Assembly (NCBI GenBank): GCA_949775045.1
Contig: OX459098.1
Location: 21,682,375-21,746,374 of the forward strand
Direction: 5' to 3'
DNA from: Metridium senile
Taxonomy: Eukaryota; Cnidaria; Anthozoa; Actiniaria; Metridiidae
DNA: 64,000 nucleotides
Shown here: piece by piece, positions 11,054 to 21,544 of the stretch
How the letters are laid out: each line of letters opens with the position of its first letter
Numbering within the stretch: the first letter of the stretch is position 1
Position numbers and translations under genes: made by a program
Notes under the pieces: model-generated
Databases searched by the model: none
The model's input: only the letters and a program-made list of their open reading frames with translations
What the model was told of the DNA's origin: nothing

Positions 11054-13972
11054 ATGAGTACTTTAAGTCAAGTAGTTAATCTCAGCCACTCTGAGAATAG
11101 TTATCTCTCAGAGTTGCCCTTCTATGAACTAGATCGCCAAGAATTACTTAGAACTATTGGCAGCTGGGTCAACGTTGCATATTCTGATATTCTTCAATCA
11201 AAAGATCTTCTTGAAGATATCATTGTTAATCCAGAAAATAACTTTAATGCACAAGATCATGATCAATTATTTATATCTGATATTGCCATAAAATCCAACT
11301 ATTATTCAATTAAGCAATCCGGAAATCTTTTCCATAAGGCATATTCACGATGCGGGCTTTCGATGACTCATTTCAATATGCGTAGTCTTACTAAAAACTT
11401 AACCTTATTAGAAGATTTACTTATGTCTATGAAACATTGGCCTGAAATTATTGCAATCTCAGAAACAAAACTGAAAGACTAAAATATAAACAACATTTGC
11501 ATATCAGGTTACAGATTTGTGAATACTAATTCTTTGTCAGCCGCTGGTGGAGCTGGCATATACATCTCTAATGAATTAGACTTCATTGTCAAACAAGAAC
11601 TTTCGCATTCCAATGATGATTTTGAGTCTTGTTGGATAGAAATAAATCATCCAAAACAAAAGAACATTGTAATTGTGACCTTTTATCGACATCCTTCAGG
11701 GAATTTCGATAATTTTGATCAAATTCTAAAAGAACAATTAAATTCACTAAACTGCAAACAAAAGGAAGTCTTTTTGTTAGGCGGCTTTAATATAAACTTA
11801 CTAAATTACAATAATGATAACAAAACGGCAAAATTTCTTGATGACCTTCTTGACGAAGGTTTCATGCCACTAATAACAAAACCTACTAGAGCTACGTCAT
11901 TCATCAACATTGATAGACAACATCTTTACAAATGTTCCTCAAAAAATTTTAAATTCGGGAATCTGTTTGGCAGATATAAGTGACCATTTTCCTATTTTTT
12001 GTTCGATCACTAATAAGCCTCCACAAACCACTCATGCAAAACATTACCGTGATTTTTCTAAATTTAACAATGAAGCTTTTAGAGAGGACATACAAGCAAT
12101 TGACTTCAACAATCTGATCTCTTTGGATGTTCACAAAAGCATGAATAATATAATAGAATCAATTGAAAAAATTACGGATAATCATGTACCTCTTCGTGTC
12201 GTTTCTTCGAAAAGAAAGCAACAATTAAAAAAAACATGGATATCAAAAGCTATTCTCAACTCTATAAGAAGAAAACAAAAACTTTTCAAATCACTCTACC
12301 TAAGCAAAGACCCGCACAAAATTCAATCTTACAGAACATATAATAACAAATCAAACAAAATAAAAGAAATAGCTAACAGTTTACTCTAAATAGTGAAAAC
12401 CTAAAAGCTACTTGGAAGCTCATTGGTATGATTATAAAAAGAAAACAAAAAAATCTCAACAATAAATTACAAAGCTAATTTATCAGAACAAATCATACAA
12501 TGATAAATTTAGCATTGCGCAAAACCTCAATCATCAGTTTATTAATGTTGGCCGTCAGCTTGCAAACAACCTCCCAACAGTCGACGAGCATCCAACAGGT
12601 TACATTAATCGATCTTTTCAGAAAAGTTTTATGTTTCGCGGCATAACACCACATGAAATTCTGGACCAAATAGCACAGGTAAAACTAAAAAAACAGACGA
12701 TAGGAATTCCCAAACTTTGCATTAAACTTGCAGGTGAATACTTGTGCGAGCCTCTATCGCACATATTTAATCAATCAATTTTACAAGGTACTGTACCAGA
12801 CATATTAAAGATATCCAAAGTGACACCAATTGAAAAAGGTGGAAATCCAACTGATCCAGCTAATTATAGACCTATTTCTACTTTATCAACCTTTGCTCAA
12901 ATATTTGAAAAAATTATTTATAATCAATTGATAAATTATCTTGAAAAACATAAGATCTTATTTGAATGTCAATTTGGTTTTCGTAGGGGTCATTCAACAG
13001 CACAAGCTATTACAGACATAACAGATAATTTGAAAAAAGCTATAGATAACAATTATTACACCTGTGGTGTTTTTCTAGACTTTGCAAAGGCTTTTGATAC
13101 GGTCAATCATGCTCACAAAATACTACTCTTTTTATCAGATAAAAACATAAATTCTCTCGAGCAAACTGTCAATGTAGAGCTTGAAAAGGTTAAAAAATAT
13201 GGTGTGATGTTAACAAACTATCTATAAACATATCAAAAACTAACTACATGATCATAAAAGATGGAACCGATATTCCCTAGAAAGAAAAACGAATATCATA
13301 TATCTTGGTGTTTTATTGGACGAAAACATATCTTGGAAACAACATATCGCATAAGTCTCCACATCTATATCACGTAGCACTGGTATAATTTGCAAATTGA
13401 GACACTATTTATTAATTAAACAACTAAAACAGATTTATTACAATTTAATATACCCATACATGTCTTATGCTATTATGGCATGGGGTAGTACATATACATC
13501 TCACATTAATAAAATTCAGGTAAAACAAAACCATATTATACGACTTATCTTCTTTGCCACACCTTACGGAAAGGATACGGAAAGCGCTAAACCACTATTG
13601 AACTTACTAAATATATTAACAGTCGAAAATATATATCGTTCTAAAGTGTTTGAATTTATGCACTATTGGCATAATGCTAAACTGCCTACTTTTTTGATTC
13701 AATGTTTACATATGCCAATCAGGTGCATTCTTACAACACCAGATATGCAAGTAATCAAAACTGATATATATAAACCAAAAGTGAGAACAAATATAGGCAA
13801 GCAAACTACATCATTTGCTGCTGTAGATCTTTGGAAAATGCTCCCACTACATCTCAAAAATTCAAATACATTCTCTTTCAAAAGAAAACTGAAAGAGCAC
13901 CTTCTCCTCAATCAGAGGCTCGTAGCAGTTTCCTTGGAAACGGAAACGAAAGCTGAAACGATTAATGTATGA
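11054..13972 (+). pseudogene. LINE ORF2 (endonuclease-reverse transcriptase), broken
   Basis: An apurinic-type endonuclease domain begins with THFNMRSLTKN and IIAISETKL, continues with AAGGAGIYI, and ends with SDHFPIFC. It is broken by a stop at 11480-11482 and a frameshift near 11910. Reverse-transcriptase motifs follow at 12631-13227: VTPIEKGGNPTDPANYRPIS, FGFRRGHSTAQAI and GVFLDFAKAFDTVNH. Immediately after NHAHKILL the frame jumps to thumb sequence (LFLSDKNINSLEQ), so the segment with the catalytic YADD motif is deleted. A C-terminal portion is at 13397-13972 (PYMSYAIMAWGS; AVDLWKMLPLHLK). At least three frame changes are present. Confidence 0.85.
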
Positions 13973-14639
13973 AATACAAGCCTTGACCTTCTTGTTGATC
14001 CCCTCGCTTAACCCAAATGTTTACGTTCGGATTTTTAGTGGAATTTCGAGTTGTTATGGTCATATTGTAAGCAGCAGTACTCCAACAATAGAAGGAAAAT
14101 GTATAGTTTAGTTAAATAATTCTGATATCATGCGAGTAAATATAACTGTGAGTAACAGTATACGTCTTCGTGAAATGGAGCGCAACACGTGAGAGGCAAA
14201 GATTTTCCCTGCAGCCAAGGATGAAATTCAGCTTTTGAAATAACTTTACAAGGATACTAATACAGATCTTTTTTGCCATGCGACCTTCTCTTCATCTTTA
14301 CACATTATCATAAGGACATGATTGTAAGGAACCACAAAAAATCAGTTTTAATCCCGGATTTTATATATTCAAATTTGAAAATCGTTGAATATTCAAATAA
14401 GTTAAGTTAAGTTTGTTATGTAAATCTTGTTCATGAAAATGCGTCTTTCCCTGTTCCAAAATACAATGAAACTTCGTATCTGGTTTACGATTTCTATTAT
14501 TCTCAATTTAAAAAATGTTCCCAGCAACGGCTATGTTCCTAGCAACTTGCTACGAGCATCATACTACAGAATTTCAACGGTTTCACTCCCCCTCGCCCCT
14601 CCGGGGCTTGCGGGGACTTACCCAATTGACATTCACAAT

Positions 14640-14988
14640 TATCTAACATTTAGTAATGAAACCAAGAACTGCCAGGGACTGGAATCAACTCCATCCGCAA
14701 GTGGCAACAATCACTTCCCTGGCTAAATTTAAGGACAATATTTATAATTAACTATAGTTAATTCATATTTATTTTACATGTATTTTCTATCCTTCTATTT
14801 ATATATATATAAAATTTTTATTTAGTTATTTATTTATATTTTTAAATTATATTTCTTTTACATGTATTTTCTTTCTTTCTATTTATAAAATCACTTTTTA
14901 TTCAGTTATTATTTATATTTTTTTTACATAGTTAATGTGATGCCTTATCGGCTTTTATTGACTTAATAAAGATGATGATGATGATGAA
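14640..14988 (+). mobile_element. 3' end of a second LINE with (GAT)n tail
   Basis: A short frame from about 14655 reads KPRTARDWNQLHPQVATITS, then LAKFKDNIYN and a stop. This matches the usual C-terminus of CR1/L2 reverse transcriptases. An AT-rich 3' UTR follows and ends in taataaag then GATGATGATGATGA at 14965-14988, a simple-repeat tail expected of this LINE class. Confidence 0.65.
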
Positions 14989-15059
14989 CTCTCGGGCAAC
15001 ACTCGTACATTGCTCGTCCCTACGGGACTAGCTCGGCAATGATATTTGCGCCCACATTT

Positions 15060-15362
15060 TCACTGGTCAGTCGATTGACGAAATAAGCCGTTTATGTAAT
15101 TTAAAACTTTGAAAAGTTCGTTGTAATTAAAAACCTTCAAAAGATCGAATATATCCAAACTACATACAACAGTCTGCCGTGCTCCCTTGTTTGTTGTGGA
15201 GCCTAGGTCCAATGTTTTGATCCATGACGTAAATCTATTGTTTTCGTTTCTTCCCGAATTGGCATACTCCCGTACTGTTGTTTGAGCGAATTGATCCAAA
15301 AACATTTTCAACCAAATAGTCTGAAAATTGTCATGTAGCATTATCAACTCATCAAAATTCAA
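15060..15362 (-). other. Unrecognised 100-codon open frame
   Basis: The minus-strand frame starts MNFDELIMLHDNFQTIW and contains TTVREYANSGRNENNRFTSW. VREYANSGR recurs in the opposite orientation at about 3370-3400. The frame sits next to the right inverted end of the possible TTAA element, so it may be a relic of that element's coding region. No family recognised. Confidence 0.3.
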
Positions 15363-15459
15363 ATAGTGTTAGCGTTTGTCGAATAACAGCTTATAGTTTC
15401 AGATTTATGACCAAAACGTTTTTATTGTGACACCTCGCGAAGGTATACTGTTAACTTAA

Positions 15460-16075
15460 TGTTCTGAGAAGCGTTTCGCACTACTCAAACTTGACACTTG
15501 TAAGTGCGTACTTATGATAAAATTGCCTCTTAAAGCCACTTATAGTGATTATTATTATGCTTCTATTAATATGAAATTAAATAGAGCAGAACATCACGAT
15601 ATATCTAGCGTCACGCCCGATCGCTAACAAGAGAATCGTCACGACTTTGCAGTCACGCTCTAATTACTGCGCGAAGAATACTATTTTTAGTTTTTATTTG
15701 CCCTTTTCTCAATGCTCCAGTTTCGAATTCATCATGTTGTGCAGCCTTCGACTCGATAGCATGTGATTTATTGTGTTTTATTAGTAAAGCCCGTGGTAAG
15801 GCTTTGAATTCAAACAAAAACAAACAATGAAAATGTCACGGTTTTTGTCTCTACTCCTTGGTTGATTTACGCACAACCAAAGGTTAGGCTGCGCAATAAA
15901 GAACTCAAAGCTGGCCTAAAGTCAAGCATTGTAATCTTCAGAAAGTAGTGATTCAAAATTGAATAAAAACTAACATCTGCGTATCTAAAAAAAGGTTCCA
16001 AAAAGCCCGACCAGATAATTACCTAATTAGGTAAAGTTTTGCTGACAATATCATTAACTTCAGTTGTATCAGCTT
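15460..16075. other. Intergenic stretch, nothing recognised
   Basis: No motif, repeat or convincing reading frame was seen. Confidence 0.3.
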
Positions 16076-16079
16076 TTAA

Positions 16080-17306
16080 AGGAGCCGTCTCAACCACGAT
16101 GAGTCGGCCACGATGAGTCGCGTTGAGTCGGCCATTTTCGTTACCATCGCAAAAATACCCTTTCTATGACATAGTTTGAAAATCCATTTGAATATTGAAC
16201 ATCCTATTAACATTTAAGTTATTTTTCATATTCTGTGCTTTTAAAATGTATATTTTTCAAGTTTTATACGAGCAACTGAAATCTGTTTTAAAGTGTCTTC
16301 AAAATCGGCAGCCGGAAATGGTCACAAATAACCTTTATGCAAGAGAGTCATATTTCTTGACCTATCTACCATGATCAGTTCATTTAAACCATTAATAGGC
16401 GTTTCGTATACAATGTGTTTGTTCATTTGTAGGGTCTCTGGCATAACTAAACCAAGATAAAGACTTCGAAAAGTAGAGAATTATATCGGAAACGGCGTGT
16501 GAGTCATGTGTTGATTTACTCGAGGAATTCATGTTGTTTCTGTCTTATTGATCTATGCATAACATCGAAAGAATTATCAACACAACAAATCTTTTAATAT
16601 ATATAGAATCGCTTTACATTCATAAACGAACACTCAAGCCTTCATGTACCTAGAATTAAAATCAAAGGAGATATTTTTAATAAGACTGAGATGACATTTC
16701 GATTAGCCGTCACATGATGAAAAGACACAGTCTAATGTTATTGTGCGCTTCGACTGACAGTGTCGATGCCTTACAACCCGGGCTTATAAACATACTTGGA
16801 TTTTTCTTATATATATAACTTGTATTTTATATTCTTGTTGGCCAAACACTGGCATAACCGTAAGCCAGCGTTCTTGTCACTGAATGACATACAAGGTATG
16901 GAGCTGTTTATGTCCTGTGTCGTACATGTTCAATTTACAAAGGCTTTAACCTAGTGATCATGAAATAAAATTCAATAAGACTTTGTTTTAGGTGTATTAT
17001 TATACAAAGTATTTTTAAACAAAACTTAAAACATGTTATTGGAGAATTCAGACAATGTTCATGTACTTACAATACGGCTAGAAGCTTCAGTCTTTTTCGA
17101 TCAAGTCCGAGTCCTTCTAAAAGTTCGTCTAACGTATTCGCTAAGCATTCACAATTATATCTTTGCAAATATTTACTTCACTGACACTATCTTCATTCAT
17201 TCCTATCGATTTTTAGGCTACTTTGACTCCAATTTGTCTTTTAGATAAAACGCAACGCTGGCGAAAGCATGTAAACAATAAAAGCATCGTGGTTGAGACG
17301 GCTCCT
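16080..17306. mobile_element. 1.2-kb TTAA-flanked non-autonomous element
   Basis: The ends are perfect 22-bp inverted repeats beginning AGGAGCCGTCTCAACCACGA. TTAA lies at both outer sides (16076-16079, 17307-17310). TTAA duplications with AGNG-like ends suit Kolobok; piggyBac is the alternative. A short internal direct repeat (cacgatgagtcg) follows the left end. No transposase frame. Confidence 0.8.
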
Positions 17307-17342
17307 TTAATAAAAATGTATCGCTGAACCGGCTGTGTTATA

Positions 17343-17601
17343 CACCTAATCCAAAAAACGATGTCTGGTCCGCCGCACAGTCCTCACGCCAAGACTGTGA
17401 AAGATATTGGTTACATCTAACCAGTAATTAATTTATTTGCATGTTCACACTCTAGTGTGGTACTTTTTTCAACGAAATAGTGTTGTGTCTACTTTTATTT
17501 TCTTGTTTTATCACTCTCATTAAAATATTCACTGTGGTTTCCTTCACGGTCTTGGCGCGAGGACTGTGCGGCGGACCCGACAACGTTTTTTGGATTAGGT
17601 G
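17343..17601. repeat. 259-bp TA-flanked MITE with ~60-bp inverted arms
   Basis: The left arm (CACCTAATCCAAAAAACG then ccgccgcacagtcctc) is repeated inverted at 17543-17601 with few mismatches. TA flanks both ends (17341-17342, 17602-17603), as expected of Tc1/mariner-type MITEs. Confidence 0.75.
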
Positions 17602-17603
17602 TA

Positions 17604-18070
17604 GATAGCGAAAAACGCGGGCATCAGCTCGGGTCAATTTCAATTCCACGAAAATAGATAAAGCATCATCTTAAAGGAAGCAAATAGCAAACGAAAAAGA
17701 TTTGAAAGTAGATAGCGAAACAACAGCACACACGCGCGCATTGGCTCGGGTCAATTTCAATTCCACGAAAAATAGACAAAGCAGCGTCTTAAAGAAAGCA
17801 AATAATAAACTAATAAAACCGATTTGAAAGTAGATAGCGAAACAACAGCACACGCGCGCATTGGCTCGGGTCAATTTCAATTCCACGAAAAATAGACAAA
17901 GCAGCGTCTTAAAGAAAGCAAATAACAAACTAATAAAACCGATTTGAAAGTAGATAGCGAAACAACAGCACACGCGCGCATTGGCTCGGGTCAATTTCAA
18001 TTCCACGAAAAATAGACAAAGCATCATCTTAAAGAAAGCAAATAACAAACTAATAAAACCGATTTGAAAG
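17604..18070. repeat. ~120-bp tandem repeat, about four units
   Basis: Units start with gtagatagcgaaa at about 17601, 17709, 17831 and 17951. They share cattggctcgggtcaatttc, and the last two are 120 bp apart. The first unit is shorter and diverged. Because 120 is a multiple of three, the minus strand stays open (17671-18078) as a ~40-residue repeat rich in Phe and Leu. This is probably incidental. Confidence 0.85.
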
Positions 18071-18786
18071 TGAAACACTGGTTTTGTTTCTTATTTCAAG
18101 TAAAATGTAATTCCATATAGAATGTTTTGAAGTGGTATTAGCTTTTAGTACAGCAAAATGAATTGCGTCAAAAAATATAATTCCGGGAATTTTTTTATTA
18201 TCTGTTGTCTTCTGCGTTAGCTTTGTCCTAAATGGAGGCAAACAAAAGGAAAGTGCTGGTTTGTGCGCCCTATCTCAAGATCTTTTCGTTCTCAGCCGAT
18301 AACTTTGAAATGAGTGATTGTGCAAATATAAAAAGCATTTTTCTTGCTTCGGAAAAGAGATATTTTGTCGAGCATCTTGACTTTCCGCAACGTTGCAAAC
18401 TAGTTCTCGAGCATTTTTTTTGAACCTTAATTGCAGATAAAAACGCGTTTCCCTACATATAATTAATTGTAAAGCGCGTTGGGACAATGTGAAATATATC
18501 AACACCATATCAAATAACATTTCCAATCGTACAAAACATTTCAACAAAGTTTTCCCGCGTGAAAGCGCACCAACGATGAAAGCTTTAGCATCGAGCACAA
18601 ATCGCACAGATATGCTTGCTAATAAGGTTTTATGACACTAACCTATATCTTTTACGCCTTCTCTTCCTCGTTCCACTATCTTCATCCATCTTTGGACTTG
18701 AAACAACAACGAAAAAAACAATAATCAAAATATGATCAGAAAGCCAAAGAACAAAACACGCAATGTGCACTCTTACCTGTAGTACA
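18071..18786. other. Gene-poor stretch with a possible small basic exon
   Basis: Two overlapping frames on opposite strands (18232-18423 plus, 18275-18607 minus) show no recognisable motif. On the minus strand about 18692-18646 reads MDEDSGTRKRRRKRY and ends at a plausible donor (AG|GTTAGT). It could be a first exon encoding a nuclear-localisation-like tract, but no partner exon was identified. Confidence 0.25.
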
Positions 18787-21544
18787 ACGAAGATAGTTTT
18801 GGGTGTGTATCTTTCTTGACATGACCAAAAGTTCTTTCGTTAAGCTCCGCCCAATGAGGAAGTAAGGTATTTGTTCACTGACCTAGTAGTCACTCCTTAG
18901 ACAGTTATCGTTTAAAGACAACTGTACACTGTGATAGACTACCCCTTTTACCCCTTCACCCTGGAAAAAAATCTACAGCTCCCCCCCATACAAACAGGGT
19001 GCACTAAAATAACCTCCTGTCAGCGCAATGGAATCGTAAGAATGTAAAAGGGACTCGAGAGTATTCGATCTTGCTATTAGTCATTAAGTTCTTGGAAGTA
19101 GCAATACTTATTTGAATGCGCACCTATTGTTTAGCTGTTGTGAGATTTGACATTCAAGGATTATAAGGTTATTATATGATGGACAAACCACGCCATCATT
19201 GTAAATCACTCTAACTTGAATACTTTACTTTCAGTTTGGTACCATACACAGAAAGAGAACAACTACATCATCACCCAACAGACCTGAAAGGAGAGTATAC
19301 CCATCGCATACTATCAAGCTTGTTAAGGTAATTGTACTTAAAAACAAACATTTTATATTGAGAGTTTTAATCCCAAAACTATCACTGAACTATTAATGCT
19401 CGCTTCAAAAGGAAAGACTGTTTATTCTTCCTGTATATCAATGTAGAAAAGCTGGACATACTTGTACGAATAATATGTTTCGAACAATATGTAAAATAAA
19501 ACATGATATGCAAGACCGACTTTTGGTTGTTTGCCCTTTTTTCCTGGAAGCAACGAATTGAGAAGCTGGAAGGCGCGAGAAGCTTCTTTGTTTATGAATC
19601 TATAATCACCTGGAAAATAAATAGAAAAAATGTGGCCAGACATTGACGGTTGATCGGCCGTCATTTCGAGCCCTGAGAATGTATTATTGATTTATATTTT
19701 GATAGTTTTTTATATCTTAGTATTAGATAATATTTTAGTAGGCTAAAGTCAACTTATGTTTGTGCCTGGTTTCGTTTTTCTTATGGGCGGTCAAGCGTTT
19801 TTCACAAATTAGTTTCTTTCTCAACTATTAACGTTTATCATGGCCAGCTCTATAATTTAATCTTTCCTCTTAATAAACCAACAATTTAAAATGATGTCAA
19901 TCTAAGTGGCTGCTTTCTATATAAGTTAGCGCGAGTCACGCGATAAGCTGCTGTACTGTCACACGAAGCCATCACGCGACCACAAATTAGTCACGCGAAC
20001 TTAATGCGTTTTCTTTTTGTCTACAATGGACGAGGAAACAATATGGCACAACTATTCCTTTTGAAACTAGTGGTAAGAGTCGTCAATTTATGAATAGATA
20101 TAGTTAGCGTGAGTATATTGTAATCGGCCATTTAATTTTAATATTATATTGCTATTGATGCTCGGCTCATAGACATGAAGTTCGCTCTGAAGCGACCACG
20201 CGATATTCGAGTTCGTTGGACGGTTGACTAAACACTCTCTAAGCACACCATCCCATGGTTTAGCGTTTTTACATTAAACCACGGAATTCATCTTGATCGT
20301 GAAAACTTCGTGTTGCTGTTAGAACATCGAGGAATGATACCATTAACAGGAGTTAGTAGAGGTTAAATAGAGCGGCAATGTTTGTGTTCTTGTTCGTGGC
20401 GAGAACAAGGAAGTAATGTTCCTATCAGAGAAAATATGGTATTTACAAACTGAATTGGCACGAAACTGGGCAACATCAAATCATTTCCAATCATTTCCAA
20501 CCTTAGTTTCGCGGGGGGAAGAGGATCGAAAGAACGTCTGTTGGCATGGATGAGCGGTGAAGCAGTTTCTCTAACAGCTATCTATCAAGATATTGGGATT
20601 GAGCTTTAGAAGATTATTATATGATGGACAAAGCATGTTAACTTGAATACTTTACTTTCAGTCTAGTACCATACACAGAACAACTACATCATCACCCAAC
20701 AGACCTGAAAGGAGAATATACCCATCGCATACTATCAAGCTTGTTAAGGTAATTGTACTTAAAAACAAACATTTTATATTGAGAGTTTTAATCCCAAAAC
20801 TATCACTGAACTATTAATGCTCGCTTCAAAAGGAAAGACTGTTTATTCTTCCTGTATATCAATGTAGAAAAGCTGGACATACTTGTACGAATAATATGTT
20901 TTGAACAATATGTAAAATAAAACATGATATGCAAGACCGACTTTTGGTTGTTTGCCCTTTTTCCCTGTAAGCAACGAATCGAGAAGCTGGAAGGCACGAG
21001 AAGCTTCTTTGTTTATGAATCTATAATCACCTGGAAAATAAATAGAAAAAATGTGGCCAGGCATTGACGGTTGATCGGCCGTCATTTCGAGCCCTGAGAA
21101 TGTATTATTGATTTATATTTTGATATTTTTTTATATCTTAGTATTAGATAATATTTTAGTAGGCTAAAGTCAACTTATGTTTGTGCATGGTTTCGTTTTT
21201 CTTATGGGCGGTCAAGCGTTTTTCACAAATTAGTTTCTTTCTCAACTATTAACGTTTATCATGGCCAGCTCTATAATTTAATCTTTCCTCTTAATAAACC
21301 AACAATTTAAAATGATGTCAATCTAAGTGGCTGCTATCCATATAAGTTAGCGTGAGTCACGCGATAAGCTGTTGTACTGTCACGCGAAGCCATCACGCGA
21401 CCACAAATTAGTCACGCGAACTTAATGCGTTTTCTTTTTGTCTACAATGGACGAGGAAACAATATGGCACAACTATTCCTTTTCAAACTAGTGGTAAGAG
21501 TCGTCAATTTATGAATAGATATAGTTAGCGTGAGTATATTGTAA
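18787..21544. repeat. Duplicated segment, copy A (two 1421-bp-spaced subunits)
   Basis: This segment is nearly identical to 54502-57277. Within it, two subunits carry the same block (19422-19664 and 20843-21085), spaced 1421 bp. The second duplicate has the same spacing (55391 to 56812). Each block holds an 80-codon minus-strand frame starting MTADQPSM and containing FPGDYRFINKEAS. No protein family was recognised. Confidence 0.85.

Larger units (their letters stand above)
10150..13975 (+). mobile_element. Degenerate L2/CR1-type LINE with two ORFs
   Basis: ORF1-like and ORF2-like coding remnants lie in order on the plus strand. They contain endonuclease and reverse-transcriptase motifs of a non-LTR retrotransposon of the CR1/L2/Jockey type. 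Several frameshifts, one in-frame stop and an internal deletion make it inactive. The 5' boundary is approximate. Confidence 0.85.
3177..15455. mobile_element. Possible Kolobok-like element with TTAA-flanked inverted ends
   Basis: The end at 3177-3204 (key part ACAGTATACCTTCGCG then GGGTGTCA) is matched in inverted orientation at 15428-15455, with about three mismatches over 28 bases. TTAA lies just outside both ends (3173-3176, 15456-15459). TTAA target duplications are known for the Kolobok and piggyBac superfamilies. The 12.3-kb interior contains a separate DNA transposon and a LINE, so the original element would have been shorter. No transposase was recognised. The two ends could instead be independent copies of one repeat. 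Confidence 0.4.

Noticed and set aside
14427..14726. 99-codon plus-strand frame
   Set aside because: Its last part overlaps, in another frame, the C-terminal remnant of a LINE reverse transcriptase, which is the better explanation.
18646..18692. Basic mini-exon MDEDSGTRKRRRKRY on the minus strand
   Set aside because: A start and a plausible donor are present, but no downstream partner exon could be found, so it was not called as a gene.
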